The notes: a model not told the origin generated them from the letters alone. A DNA stretch of 64,000 nucleotides from Chitinophagaceae bacterium (GCA_947455605.1 CANGOX010000004.1:1-64000); one strand, 5' to 3'. Positions 48,571-59,394 are shown, counted from the first letter of the stretch. Numbers and translations are program-made.

Positions 48571-49092
48571 ATGAAAAAAATGAATCTCATTAAAGGCGCA
48601 TTCTTATCATTGAGTATGCTGCTGATCTCAACGGTAAGCTTTTCACAGGCTAGTCCGGCCGCAACCGCAACCGGTAAAATTGGTGAAGCAAACATTACCA
48701 TTACTTACAACGGCCCTTCTGTAAAAGGAAGACAGATCTGGGGCGGATTAGTTCCATTTGATAAAGTATGGAGAGCCGGTGCCAACCAGGCTACTATCTT
48801 TATGACGGATAAGGATATTAAAGTAGGCGGTAAAGCTTTACCTGCTGGTAAGTATAGTCTTTATGCATTAGTGGGTGAAAAAGAGTGGACCATCATCTTC
48901 AATTCACAAACCGGGCAATGGGGTATTAACAGAGACGGCACCACAACAGAAGATCCTGCAAAAGACGTGATCAGAGTAGCTGTTAAACCAAAAAAATCTG
49001 ATGCCATGAATGAAAGATTGGTATACACCATCAATAACGGGGGATTTGTATTAAGCTGGGAAAATTTAGATGTTCCGGTTTCAATAAAATAA
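48571..49092 (+). CDS. DUF2911-family secreted protein
   Basis: TYNGPSVKGRQIWGGLVPFDKVWRAGANQATIF, LPAGKYSLYAL. Confidence 0.88.
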   Translation: MKKMNLIKGAFLSLSMLLISTVSFSQASPAATATGKIGEANITITYNGPSVKGRQIWGGLVPFDKVWRAGANQATIFMTDKDIKVGGKALPAGKYSLYALVGEKEWTIIFNSQTGQWGINRDGTTTEDPAKDVIRVAVKPKKSDAMNERLVYTINNGGFVLSWENLDVPVSIK

Positions 49093-49106
49093 TAGGTTAA
49101 GAAAAA

Positions 49107-49144
49107 AAGAAAGCCCTGATAGTTTTATCAGGGCTTTCTTTTTT
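49107..49144. terminator. Strong hairpin terminator
   Basis: AAGAAAGCCCTGATA (49107-49121) gttt TATCAGGGCTTTCTT (49126-49140) plus T-tract. Confidence 0.9.
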
Positions 49145-49161
49145 GCAAATCATTACAGTAT

Positions 49162-50325
49162 CTAATTGCAATGAAAACCGGCCGGCGGACAAGGTGCGGT
49201 TACTGTATATCCCCATATTGGATAATTGGCTTCTATAATATTAATACCCAGTATAGAACAATTCACAGAAACATTAAGTCCAATGCCATACGTGCAGGAT
49301 CCTGCTGAGGTAGATTTTCCAACCCCTACTACTGCCGTTCCGCCTGCTGTACAGTTTACGCAGGCATTATATCCCAACGCTCCGGCACAAGCAGTAATAC
49401 TACCCGTTGCCCAGCAAGAACCACCACAACAGGTTATATTATAACCGATATCAATACCGAGTGACAAGCTAAAGGTGAACAGGGTTACATTACCTCTGCA
49501 GGTCCGTGTCCAGTTAGACCAGGTTGGGCACCAGTAAGTGATGTTCACATTGTAATCGTAAGAAGCCTTCCATTCTTTATTAAAATCTCCCGAAGCCAAA
49601 GGTTTGCTGCACAGGTCAGATAAACCGGCTTTAATTGTATCAGAGATAACACTACCGAGAGCTGTGGGAATAGCCAGCAGCCATTCAGTAGTTCGGGATG
49701 CGGTAACGCTAGCGGCATACCCCAAAATTTTTGAGTCGGTTACCGGAGATACTTTTTTATAAGTTCCATTAACTCTCAGATCTAAGCCGGTTTTCTTAAA
49801 GAGTGATACCCAACTGTTCAGTGATTGGTTACTAACCGTTAACCCCGCTTTACTGAATTGGTTGATCGCTTCTTTTGTTATCTGATCCCATTGTTCTGTT
49901 AGTTTCAGTCTCTCAAAGGTCTTTGCTATGGATAGCCGGCTTTCATATTCTTTTTCCAGTTCTATATATTGACTTACAATCTGAGCGGAATAACTGATAC
50001 CTAAAATCCGTTCACTGGTTAACCGTCTGTCTACAAGGTATTTTGCGTCAACCTTTTTGCCAATCAATTGTGCAACAACCCCTATAGTAGAATCGTTGAT
50101 CGGAAGAGCCCTGATGGAAAACTGTGTTGCCTTCTGAATTGCCTTAGGCCTCGAAAGCATTTGTGTGCGGAGGTTTGCCTTAACATCTTTGACAGGTTGC
50201 TTGTCAACGAAACTGAAATTCAATTTGGTTCCGATCTTAGATAAATCGGGGTTCTGGGCATTTGCTGTTAAGCATACCAGCATCAGTAAGAAACTGATAC
50301 CGGTTAGTTTGATTCGGTTTTTCAT
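49162..50325 (-). CDS. Secreted protein with cysteine-rich C-terminal domain, hypothetical
   Basis: Signal peptide MKNRIKLTGISFLLMLVCLTANAQ; about a dozen Cys in the last ~130 aa. Confidence 0.7.
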   Translation of the reverse strand: MKNRIKLTGISFLLMLVCLTANAQNPDLSKIGTKLNFSFVDKQPVKDVKANLRTQMLSRPKAIQKATQFSIRALPINDSTIGVVAQLIGKKVDAKYLVDRRLTSERILGISYSAQIVSQYIELEKEYESRLSIAKTFERLKLTEQWDQITKEAINQFSKAGLTVSNQSLNSWVSLFKKTGLDLRVNGTYKKVSPVTDSKILGYAASVTASRTTEWLLAIPTALGSVISDTIKAGLSDLCSKPLASGDFNKEWKASYDYNVNITYWCPTWSNWTRTCRGNVTLFTFSLSLGIDIGYNITCCGGSCWATGSITACAGALGYNACVNCTAGGTAVVGVGKSTSAGSCTYGIGLNVSVNCSILGINIIEANYPIWGYTVTAPCPPAGFHCN

Positions 50326-50486
50326 AATGTCTTAATTTTTTAATGATAGATCATTTCCTGAACAAACGTAAAAATGCAGTACATCAATTGGTAGGGGATT
50401 TTCCCCGTATTTTTATTGCCAAAAACCCCGTTGGTATTGGTTTTGCGGCGATCATGCCTATGCTGTGGATTTCAGATAGGTGCATA

Positions 50487-50516
50487 AAAAAACCGATGGT
50501 TCAACATCGGTTTTTT
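50487..50516. terminator. Hairpin terminator
   Basis: AAAAAACCGATG (50487-50498) / CATCGGTTTTTT (50505-50516), 3' of the GH3 gene. Confidence 0.75.
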
Positions 50517-50537
50517 GTTATAGAAGGGTTTGATTCT

Positions 50538-52583
50538 TTATTGATAGGTTATACCCTCATCAAACTTAAACAGTGCGTAATCTTTCCCTTTCATAAAACC
50601 GGGTACATCCGATAACTGTTTTTCAACCACCGCTTCAGACACCGGTGTGGTAAATGGCATTTTACCTGTGGGTTTGAATTTGCCCAATACAATATCCAAT
50701 AGCGCTTCATTCGTTGTTCCGAAAGTTGCAATCACGCCTTTGATATTCTTTTTGGTCTGATCATTATAGATCTCATCAATTACCCAGGGGTTTGTATAAT
50801 TGATCGCCAGGATGGTAGGTTTTTTTGCAGAGAGGGTATTGATATAATTTACATCAACAGCATTCTTAGACATAGAAAGATACAGCGGTGAACCATCCGA
50901 CTGGAATAAGGCTTTTGCCCCCGGTGTAAGCCACACCAGAATATAATCTGCTTCTTCCGGTGTTTTTACAAATTCAACATTGTAGGTATTGTTTTTGGGT
51001 TGATACACAACACTCGGGCTGGCTGCACCTCTTCTTTGAAAATATGATTCGAAATAAATTTTTGTTTTAGGTTTTAAAGGAAGTGTTTTTGTCTCGTTAC
51101 GCAGTAACACAACAGACTTACGCATGGCCAGATCTCCCCTGGCCTGGAATTTTGCATTTCCAACAATTTTTTCTGCTGCAGCTTCATCTACATAAGGGTT
51201 TTCAAAAAGCCCCAAAGTGAACTTTTCCATCAACAAACGATAAACGGAATTATCGATCAGTTTCATATCTACCGATCCGGATTTTACCGTTTCTAATAAT
51301 TTTGCGGGATCGCCTGTGCCGGAGAAAATATTTACACCTGCTTCCAATGCTTTTTGATATCGTTGTGTAATGCTAAGGTCTTCCACTCCCCATGGCATCA
51401 TTTCAATAGGGCCGGTATCTGAATTAATAATTCCTTTAAATCCTAAACTATCTCTTAACAGATCTTTGATCACCGCTTTATTATATGCATAAGCGATCTT
51501 CTCATACTTTGTATCCTGCGGAATAGAATAATAAGGCATGATAGCAGAAGTGCCGGCTTTGATGGCTGCTTTAAAGGGGATCAGGTTGTTCTGAAACATC
51601 TTGCCTGGAAAATGTTCATATTTACCCCAGTCGAAATGCGGATCCTGTCCGCCAACACCTGCGCCGCCGCCAGGAAAATGTTTGGTGGTCATGGCTACAG
51701 AAGAGGGAGATAATTTTGTACCCTGAAAACCCAGAACAATTTCTGTGATCATCTTGGCCACCCATTCTGCGTTCTCACCAAAAGTTCCTTCAATTCTTTG
51801 CCAGCGGGGTTCGGTTGAGAGATCGGCCATATACATATATCCTTTGCGTAATCCAACAGCCGCCCATTCCTGGCGGGCAATATCTGCGAACTCGCGAACC
51901 AGTTTCAGATCGCGCATGGCAGATAAACCCAGTTCTCCGGGCCAGGTAGAAAATACCGTAGCGCCCACACTTAAACCGATGGATGCATCTTTGGTAATAT
52001 GGTTTCTGGGATTGGAAGCGATGATAGCGGGGATACCCAACCCATCACTTTCAGAAAGCGCCTGGATCTTATTGGCCCATTCTGCTGTAATCTTTGCACT
52101 CACATTGGCGCGGAATATAAAGTGACGGAGATGAAACTGCTTAATACCCTTGGTAGCACCAACCGAACTCATCATAGGAACGGGTAGCGGTTTGCGATTG
52201 AACATATTGGTATTGGAAACCTGGTCCTCTTCATTCGGATCGCTGGATGGGGCAATTGAATTATCCGTTTGTGCATTCAGCTGCGCAGAACGCTCACTCT
52301 TTAAACGGGCAGTACTGATGAGCATAAAGCCCACTTTTTCTTCAAGACTCATTTTAGAAAGCAGGTCTTTCGTTCTTTCTTCATTGGATAATCGCCAGTC
52401 TTCATACTTATCCAGTTGGCCGTTACGGTTAAGGTCTTTGAATTGAAGGCCATTGACCGTTAATAGTTTAACTGATCGATAACCCAATACCGGTTGTGTG
52501 GTTTTTGTTTTTTGTGCTGGCTGGGTATTGCCGGCAATAACAAGTAATGATGCAAATGCAAAAGCGATTGGTTTTAGCCGCAT
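50538..52583 (-). CDS. Glycoside hydrolase family 3 protein (beta-glucosidase-like)
   Basis: FKDLNRNGQLDKYEDWRLSNEERTKDLLSKMSLEEKVG, TTKHFPGGG, FKGIINSDTGPIE (nucleophile Asp region), GH3 C-terminal domain. Confidence 0.9.
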   Translation of the reverse strand: MRLKPIAFAFASLLVIAGNTQPAQKTKTTQPVLGYRSVKLLTVNGLQFKDLNRNGQLDKYEDWRLSNEERTKDLLSKMSLEEKVGFMLISTARLKSERSAQLNAQTDNSIAPSSDPNEEDQVSNTNMFNRKPLPVPMMSSVGATKGIKQFHLRHFIFRANVSAKITAEWANKIQALSESDGLGIPAIIASNPRNHITKDASIGLSVGATVFSTWPGELGLSAMRDLKLVREFADIARQEWAAVGLRKGYMYMADLSTEPRWQRIEGTFGENAEWVAKMITEIVLGFQGTKLSPSSVAMTTKHFPGGGAGVGGQDPHFDWGKYEHFPGKMFQNNLIPFKAAIKAGTSAIMPYYSIPQDTKYEKIAYAYNKAVIKDLLRDSLGFKGIINSDTGPIEMMPWGVEDLSITQRYQKALEAGVNIFSGTGDPAKLLETVKSGSVDMKLIDNSVYRLLMEKFTLGLFENPYVDEAAAEKIVGNAKFQARGDLAMRKSVVLLRNETKTLPLKPKTKIYFESYFQRRGAASPSVVYQPKNNTYNVEFVKTPEEADYILVWLTPGAKALFQSDGSPLYLSMSKNAVDVNYINTLSAKKPTILAINYTNPWVIDEIYNDQTKKNIKGVIATFGTTNEALLDIVLGKFKPTGKMPFTTPVSEAVVEKQLSDVPGFMKGKDYALFKFDEGITYQ

Positions 52584-52776
52584 AGATTTTCTTTATATGG
52601 TTTACAGATACATTCTTTCATAACAAACCACCGCAGCGGGTTGCTACAAACATTTTTTGGGATAAGCCGGATACTTAACTGTTTCTGCAAGGAAATGAAG
52701 TAATTAAATGTACCCTGTTTTGTTTTTTACAAAAAGAATACCTGCGAAAACGATTTCGGATGGGTCTCCTACATAA

Positions 52777-52837
52777 AACTGCGCCTTTGCGACTCTGCGT
52801 GCATATTGTTTTCACGCAGAGGCGCAAAGGCGCAGTT
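52777..52837. repeat. Long intergenic palindrome (cgcaaaggcgc family)
   Basis: AACTGCGCCTTTGCG a CTCTGCGTG / CACGCAGAG g CGCAAAGGCGCAGTT (52777-52801 / 52813-52837). Confidence 0.8.
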
Positions 52838-52859
52838 GGGTTCGTTTAATTCGGATTGA

Positions 52860-54788
52860 CTATAATTTTCCGTTCTTGATCTCTTCCACAACACCCGGAT
52901 CAAGTAAGGTTGATGTATCACCTAAATTCTCTGTTTCACCTTCTGCGATCTTTCTGAGAATTCTGCGCATGATCTTACCGCTTCTGGTTTTGGGCAGGCC
53001 ACTTACAAACTGGATCTTATCAGGTTTGGCAATGGCACCAATGATACGGGTAACGGTTTGATGAATATCTTTCCGGATAAGGTCGGCTGTGCCGTGTGTG
53101 TTTTGTGCATGAGAACCCTGATAGATCACAAATGCATAAATACCCTGTCCTTTAATATCGTGGGGGTAACCCACAACAGCGCTTTCTACCACACTTGCGT
53201 GCATATTGATCGCATTTTCCACTTCGGCAGTACCAATGCGGTGGCCACTTACGTTCAATACATCATCTACACGGCCGGTGATGCGGTAGAAACCATTTTC
53301 ATCACGCAAGGCACCATCTCCTGTAAAATATAGATTGGGATAGGTAGCGAAATAATTGGTGCGGCATCTTTCATGATCACCATAAGTGGTCTTGATGGTG
53401 GATGGCCAGGGAGCTTTGATGCATAAATTTCCACTTACACTGTTCCCTTCTATTTCCTTACCGCTCTCATCAACGAGTATCGGTTGTACACCCGGCATAG
53501 GCAGGGTTGCGTAAGAGGGTTTGGATGGAGTGATACCTGCAATATTTGAAATAAGAATACCGCCGGTTTCCGTTTGCCACCAGGTATCCACTATCGGGCA
53601 ACGTTTTTTGCCGATATGTTCATCATACCAATGCCAGGCTTCTTCATTAATAGGTTCTCCCACCGTTCCCAATACTTTCAGGCTGCTGAGATCATGACCG
53701 TGTACGGGTCCTAATCCAAATCCCATCAAACTTCTGATAGCGGTTGGAGCGGTATATAAAATATTTACCTTGAATTTATCTATGATCTTCCAGAACCTGC
53801 TGGCATCCGGATAAGTAGGTACACCCTCAAACATCAGTGATGTGGCACCGGCACTCAGCGGGCCATAGATAATATAACTATGGCCAGTGATCCAACCGAT
53901 ATCTGCAGTGCAGAAAAAGATATCTCCGGGTTCGTATTGAAAAACATTCACAAAAGTGTAATTGGTAAACAGCATATATCCCGCACAGGTATGCACAACC
54001 CCCTTTGGTTTTCCGGTTGAACCAGAAGTATATAGAATGAAAAGAGGATCATCTGCATCCATTTCCTCTGCAGGAAAATCATGCAATCCCATGGTCTCTA
54101 CTTTATTGATCTCTTCTTCCCACCAAACATCCCTTCCTTTGATCATAGATACGGGTGTTCGGGTTCTGGTGGCTACGATCACCCTTTTTACAATTCTGTT
54201 CCCTATCAATGCATCATCGATCACAGATTTTAAGGGAATGTCTTTTTGCCCACGGTAAGCACCATCGCAGGTTACAATAAATTCTGCCTGCGCATCATAC
54301 AAACGATCGGCAATACTTTGTGCAGAGAAGCCGCCAAATACAACGGAGTGAATTGCACCTACTCTTGCGCAGGCCAGCACTGCTACGGCCAGCTCGGGTA
54401 TCATACCCATATAGATACAAACCCGGTCGCCTTTTTTAACGCCGTTGTTCTTTAATACATGCGAGAACTGGCAAACCTTTTCATATAATCTTCTGTACGT
54501 AAGAATGCGGTGGTGTTCATCCGGATCATTGGGTTCCCAGATCATGGCAGGCATATCGCCGGATTTCTCAAGATGTCGGTCCAGACAGTTCTCCGTAATA
54601 TTCAGTTTAGCCCCTTTGAACCATTCTACACGAGGCTCTGTAAAATTCCAGTTAAGGGTGGTTTCCCATTTTTTCTTCCAGGTAAAATGTTCGGCAATCG
54701 CAGACCAGAAAGCTGCCGGGTCATCAACACTGCGTTTGTAATCGGCATGATACTGTTCCAGGCTTTTGATTTGGTAGGGGTATGACAT
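52860..54788 (-). CDS. acs: Acetyl-CoA synthetase
   Basis: YTSGSTGKPKGVVHT, TADIGWITGHSYIIYGPL, DTWWQTETGGILIS, SGLPKTRSGKIMRRILRKIA. Confidence 0.97.
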   Translation of the reverse strand: MSYPYQIKSLEQYHADYKRSVDDPAAFWSAIAEHFTWKKKWETTLNWNFTEPRVEWFKGAKLNITENCLDRHLEKSGDMPAMIWEPNDPDEHHRILTYRRLYEKVCQFSHVLKNNGVKKGDRVCIYMGMIPELAVAVLACARVGAIHSVVFGGFSAQSIADRLYDAQAEFIVTCDGAYRGQKDIPLKSVIDDALIGNRIVKRVIVATRTRTPVSMIKGRDVWWEEEINKVETMGLHDFPAEEMDADDPLFILYTSGSTGKPKGVVHTCAGYMLFTNYTFVNVFQYEPGDIFFCTADIGWITGHSYIIYGPLSAGATSLMFEGVPTYPDASRFWKIIDKFKVNILYTAPTAIRSLMGFGLGPVHGHDLSSLKVLGTVGEPINEEAWHWYDEHIGKKRCPIVDTWWQTETGGILISNIAGITPSKPSYATLPMPGVQPILVDESGKEIEGNSVSGNLCIKAPWPSTIKTTYGDHERCRTNYFATYPNLYFTGDGALRDENGFYRITGRVDDVLNVSGHRIGTAEVENAINMHASVVESAVVGYPHDIKGQGIYAFVIYQGSHAQNTHGTADLIRKDIHQTVTRIIGAIAKPDKIQFVSGLPKTRSGKIMRRILRKIAEGETENLGDTSTLLDPGVVEEIKNGKL

Positions 54789-54962
54789 ATCAATCGTTTT
54801 TGGGGCTTGCTGGTTTTCACGAACAAAATTCAGCGGATGCTGTGTGTGAGGGTAAAGTTACTATTTAAACAAAAACGGTAGAAAGCTAAAATGGGTTTAA
54901 TTAGCTATTGTTCCATTTGAACAAGTTAAAAATACTTATCTTAATCACCCAAAAACGGCTGT

Positions 54963-56501
54963 ATGAATAATAATAATGATACCAAAGGTATCTGGAAAGT
55001 GATCGGTGCTTCCTCTCTGGGAACATTGATCGAATGGTACGACTTCTATATTTTCGGAAGCCTTGCCGTAGTGATCGCTAATCAATTCTTTCCCAAGACC
55101 AATCCAACAGCAGCCCTGCTTTCTACACTGGCCACATTTGCAGCCGGTTTCATCGTGCGGCCTTTTGGTGCTTTGGTGTTTGGCCGCCTGGGCGATCTGG
55201 TGGGGCGTAAATACACATTCCTGCTAACACTGGTATTAATGGGTGGGTCTACTTTTGCCATTGGTTGCATACCTAATTACGACAGTATCGGATTTCTGGC
55301 ACCTATTCTGGTTCTTGTGCTTCGTTTGATACAGGGTTTAGCGCTTGGTGGTGAATATGGCGGGGCAGCAACCTATGTAGCAGAACATTCTCCTGCCCAC
55401 AGACGCGGTTATTTCACTTCCTGGATTCAGACAACTGCTACATTAGGATTATTTATTTCATTGGGTGTGATCTTATTAACCCGGCATATGCTGGATGCCG
55501 ATCCTGCAAAATCCATCGCCAAGTTTAACGATTGGGGCTGGCGGATCCCCTTCCTGATCTCAATCCTCCTGGTGATCGTTTCCATCTATATACGATTAAA
55601 GATGGCCGAATCGCCTTTGTATGCCAAACTTAAATCGGAAGGAAAAACTTCTGTGAATCCTTTAAAAGAAAGTTTCGGTCACAAAGCCAATTTAAAAATG
55701 GTCTTGCTGGCTTTGTTTGGTGCTACCATGGGGCAGGGAGTTGTATGGTACACAGGACAATTCTATGCACAATCCTTTATTGAAAATGTTTGTAAGGTTG
55801 AGTTTGATCAATCACGTACCATTCTGATCTGGGCCATATTATTTGCTACGCCCTTCTTTGTAGTGTTTGCTTCATTGAGTGATAAGATCGGCCGGAAATG
55901 GATCATGATCTTCGGAATGTTGTTTGCAGTGGTGTCTTATAATTACCTGTTTACGAATCTGTATACGATCGCAGATGAGAAAACAAAAACCGAGATCGCA
56001 GAAAAACACGAAGTGAAAACAATACTTACACCTATTGCCAGTACAAGTGATTCGGTAAGAAAAACCGTTACAAAGACCTTTTATACCGATGGTATGAGTA
56101 TGGTGCAGACCAAAACAGATACGGCTTATTTTACTCCGGGAAAAATGACAAAGAAGCCTGTTGTTACCACTTCTAAAACCATCAACAGTAGTGATTACTG
56201 GAAAATGGTTGGGATCGTTTTCATATTGATCTTATATGTAACCATGGTATATGGGCCGATAGCTGCCTTTTTGGTGGAGCTGTTTCCAACCAAGATCAGG
56301 TACACGTCTATGTCTTTACCGTATCATATAGGTAATGGCGTATTTGGTGGGCTTACACCTTTTATTGCCACATTGCTCACAACCATCTATGTAGATAATA
56401 AAATTGTAGGACTGATGTATCCCATTATCATCGGAACACTATGTATGGTGATCGGGGCGATATATATCAATAACCGGATTGATCCCGAAGTGGACAGATA
56501 A
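54963..56501 (+). CDS. MFS transporter, MHS (ProP/KgtP-like) family, with long hydrophilic insertion
   Basis: GTLIEWYDFYIFGSLAVVIANQFFP, FGRLGDLVGRKYTF, RLIQGLALGGEYGGAATYVAEH; insertion about 55970-56200. Confidence 0.9.
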   Translation: MNNNNDTKGIWKVIGASSLGTLIEWYDFYIFGSLAVVIANQFFPKTNPTAALLSTLATFAAGFIVRPFGALVFGRLGDLVGRKYTFLLTLVLMGGSTFAIGCIPNYDSIGFLAPILVLVLRLIQGLALGGEYGGAATYVAEHSPAHRRGYFTSWIQTTATLGLFISLGVILLTRHMLDADPAKSIAKFNDWGWRIPFLISILLVIVSIYIRLKMAESPLYAKLKSEGKTSVNPLKESFGHKANLKMVLLALFGATMGQGVVWYTGQFYAQSFIENVCKVEFDQSRTILIWAILFATPFFVVFASLSDKIGRKWIMIFGMLFAVVSYNYLFTNLYTIADEKTKTEIAEKHEVKTILTPIASTSDSVRKTVTKTFYTDGMSMVQTKTDTAYFTPGKMTKKPVVTTSKTINSSDYWKMVGIVFILILYVTMVYGPIAAFLVELFPTKIRYTSMSLPYHIGNGVFGGLTPFIATLLTTIYVDNKIVGLMYPIIIGTLCMVIGAIYINNRIDPEVDR

Positions 56502-56527
56502 AATAGTAGTGAAAAAAAATTAAGTAT

Positions 56528-56791
56528 ATGAACGCGATTAAAAAATATGCAGGCTTACTCTGGATCATTTTGGGTCCCTTAGGTATTCATTACCTTTTAC
56601 AAACCGCCAGCAGCGAAATAGCCAAGAAACCCGGAATTGATACACAGATCCAGTGGGGGGTATTTATTGTGGTGTTTTATCCGATAGCCATTGGGTTTAT
56701 CTTATTCGGATTATATGCACTGGAAGGAAATTACGATCATCTTCCCGAAGCCAGTACCGAACTGGACGATTATGATGCCAAGCCTTTGTAA
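56528..56791 (+). CDS. Small membrane protein (two TM)
   Basis: 87 aa between MFS and D-aminoacylase genes, 26-bp and 20-bp spacing. Confidence 0.75.
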   Translation: MNAIKKYAGLLWIILGPLGIHYLLQTASSEIAKKPGIDTQIQWGVFIVVFYPIAIGFILFGLYALEGNYDHLPEASTELDDYDAKPL

Positions 56792-56811
56792 ACAGATGAG
56801 CATTTAATTCT

Positions 56812-58317
56812 ATGAAAAAATATTTGCTGGTTTTTAGTTTACTGATCTTCACGGTGTCTGTTTGTGCTGCTCCTCCCACAAAACTGATCACCAATGTATG
56901 GGTGATCGATGGTACAGGAACACCGGCACGTAAAGCTTCTGTGCGGATACAGGGAAATAAAATCATCGCTGTTGGAAATCTTCAACCAATTTCCGGTGAA
57001 GAGATCACCGATGGGAAGGGAAAAATATTAGCACCGGGCTTTATTGATAGTCATAGCCATATCGGCAGCTCACTTGAATCTTATCCCGATGCATTGGCCT
57101 GTGTTAGTCAGGGGGTAACCACTATCGTTAGCGGACAGGATGGTGATGGCTGGCCCATCGATACCATAAAAGCCAGTATCCAACATATACCCATTGCGAT
57201 AAATCTGGCAACTTATACCGGCCAGACAATGCTTCGTGATCAGGTTATGAAAAAACCCTTAACCAGAGTAGCCACGGCAGAAGAGATCGGTAAAATGAGC
57301 AAGATCTTACGAACTGAAATGCAAAAAGGATCTTTAGGATTATCTACAGGTTTGGAATATGCTGGGGCTTATTTTTCTACACGCAATGAAGTATTGGAAT
57401 TGGCAAAAATTGCGGCCGCAGAAAAAGGACGTTATATCAGTCATATCAGAAGTGAAGATGTTGCAGAAGCGGATGCATTGGATGAGATCATTACCATCGG
57501 TAGAGAAGCAAAATTACCGGTACAGATCTCGCACATCAAACTGGCATTAAAAGATGATTGGGGAAGATCACCGGAAATTTTAGCGCAATTACAAACAGCC
57601 CGATCACTGGGTATAGATATTACGGCAGACTGTTATCCATACGATTACTGGCACAGCACCTTAAAAGTATTGTTCCCCAAAACGGATTATACCAATGCAG
57701 TAAGTGCACAATATGCTGTTGATCATACATTCGATCCTGCACAATCTGTATTGGTGAGATTTGCAGCGAATACTTCGTATGCAGGTAAAACCATTTCAGA
57801 AATTGCTGCACTGCGAAATGAAAAACCGGCACAAACCATTATGGGATTGATTGCCGAAGCGGATGCCTATGAAAAAGCACGCCCCGATGTAAAAGGATTA
57901 GAAGGCATTATGGGAAAATCGATGACAGATGAAGATGTGGTTAATTTTCTGGCATGGTCAAACACAAATATTTGTTCCGATGGATCCAATGGCGGACATC
58001 CGAGAGGGTATGGCAGTTTTACAAGAGTGCTCGGTCACTATGTAAGAGAAAAAAAGATCATGAGTCTTGAAAGCGCCATACAAAAAATGACCAGCTTATC
58101 TGCTGAGCATACAGGAATTAAAAACAGAGGATTGATCGCATCAGGATATTTTGCAGATTTGGTTTTGTTTGATCCGGAAACTGTAAAAGACAATGCTGAT
58201 ATTAAAAATTCAAAAGCTATTTCAACAGGTATAGAAAAAGTATGGGTAAATGGAGAGATCGTTTTTACAAACGGACGATCCACCAAAATATATCCCGGGG
58301 TTTTTGTAAGCAGATAA
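56812..58317 (+). CDS. N-acyl-D-amino-acid deacylase (D-aminoacylase) family amidohydrolase, secreted
   Basis: ILAPGFIDSHSHIG, QGVTTIVSGQDG, GLSTGLEYAGAYFST, QISHIKLA, D-aminoacylase-like C-terminus. Confidence 0.88.
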   Translation: MKKYLLVFSLLIFTVSVCAAPPTKLITNVWVIDGTGTPARKASVRIQGNKIIAVGNLQPISGEEITDGKGKILAPGFIDSHSHIGSSLESYPDALACVSQGVTTIVSGQDGDGWPIDTIKASIQHIPIAINLATYTGQTMLRDQVMKKPLTRVATAEEIGKMSKILRTEMQKGSLGLSTGLEYAGAYFSTRNEVLELAKIAAAEKGRYISHIRSEDVAEADALDEIITIGREAKLPVQISHIKLALKDDWGRSPEILAQLQTARSLGIDITADCYPYDYWHSTLKVLFPKTDYTNAVSAQYAVDHTFDPAQSVLVRFAANTSYAGKTISEIAALRNEKPAQTIMGLIAEADAYEKARPDVKGLEGIMGKSMTDEDVVNFLAWSNTNICSDGSNGGHPRGYGSFTRVLGHYVREKKIMSLESAIQKMTSLSAEHTGIKNRGLIASGYFADLVLFDPETVKDNADIKNSKAISTGIEKVWVNGEIVFTNGRSTKIYPGVFVSR

Positions 58318-58347
58318 TACCAACACTGACAAAAGAAACAGGAATCT

Positions 58348-59394
58348 ATGAAACCAAGGGCAGTGATATTAACGAATGGACTACTTGCTCATCCCGATGC
58401 GAAAACTGCACACGGACTGATACGCGGAACTGAGCGATTTACCATTATAGGTGTGATCGATCATGCACATGCCGGTAAAGACGCCGGCGAAGTGCTGGAT
58501 GGGATACACAGAAATATTCCTGTAGTAGCCTCTTTGGCAGAAGCGATACAAACATTGTTACCGGTACAATATTGCATTATCGGCATTGCCACGGTAGGTG
58601 GAAGATTACCGGAAGATTTTATGCCGGTGATCCATGCCTGCATCAGTAATGGAATATCCATGGTTAACGGCCTGCATGAGTTTCTGACTGAGAAACCCGA
58701 GTTAGTTAGTTTGGCAGCTGCGAATAAAGTGGAATTGATCGATATCCGAAAACCCAAAATGAAAAAGGACCTTCATTTCTGGGCAGGAAAAATTTTTAAA
58801 ATCAACACGCCTGTGATCGCTGTGATCGGGATGGATTGTGCAATGGGTAAAAGAACCACTTGTCGTATGATCCGGCAAGCATGTGAAGCAGAAGGCCTGA
58901 ATGCACAAATGATCTATACCGGACAAACCGGTTGGCTGCAGGGTGGAAAATATGGATTCGTTTTTGATTCAACTTTAAATGATTTTATTTCGGGAGAACT
59001 GGAACATGCGATCCTTTCCTGTAATGAAGAAACACAACCCGATCTTATTTTACTCGAAGGACAATCGGCTCTCCGCAACCCCAGTGGTCCCTGTGGTTCA
59101 GAATTACTGGTATCGGGAAATGCGAAGCACACCATATTGGTAACCGCACCCAAGAGAAAATATTTTGAAGAAGATCCGGAATGGGGTGAGATCCCATCGC
59201 TTGCTTCGGAGATACAGCTGATCGGCATGTATGGTTCAAAAGTGATTGCCATTGCATTGAATACGGAACATTGTACAACAGACGAGGCATTGGCTTACCA
59301 GGCTTCCTTTGAAGCTGAATATAAAATTCCTGTATTATTGCCATTACAGCAGGGAGTTTCAAAGATCTTACCAGTACTAAAAGAATTATTGTAA
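58348..59394 (+). CDS. dgcN: DUF1611-family protein (DgcN-like)
   Basis: IGMDCAMGKRTTCRMI P-loop-like, GQTGWLQGGKYGFVFDSTLNDFISGELEHAI, LEGQSALRNPSGPCGSELL; adjacent to an enolase-superfamily epimerase. Confidence 0.8.
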   Translation: MKPRAVILTNGLLAHPDAKTAHGLIRGTERFTIIGVIDHAHAGKDAGEVLDGIHRNIPVVASLAEAIQTLLPVQYCIIGIATVGGRLPEDFMPVIHACISNGISMVNGLHEFLTEKPELVSLAAANKVELIDIRKPKMKKDLHFWAGKIFKINTPVIAVIGMDCAMGKRTTCRMIRQACEAEGLNAQMIYTGQTGWLQGGKYGFVFDSTLNDFISGELEHAILSCNEETQPDLILLEGQSALRNPSGPCGSELLVSGNAKHTILVTAPKRKYFEEDPEWGEIPSLASEIQLIGMYGSKVIAIALNTEHCTTDEALAYQASFEAEYKIPVLLPLQQGVSKILPVLKELL

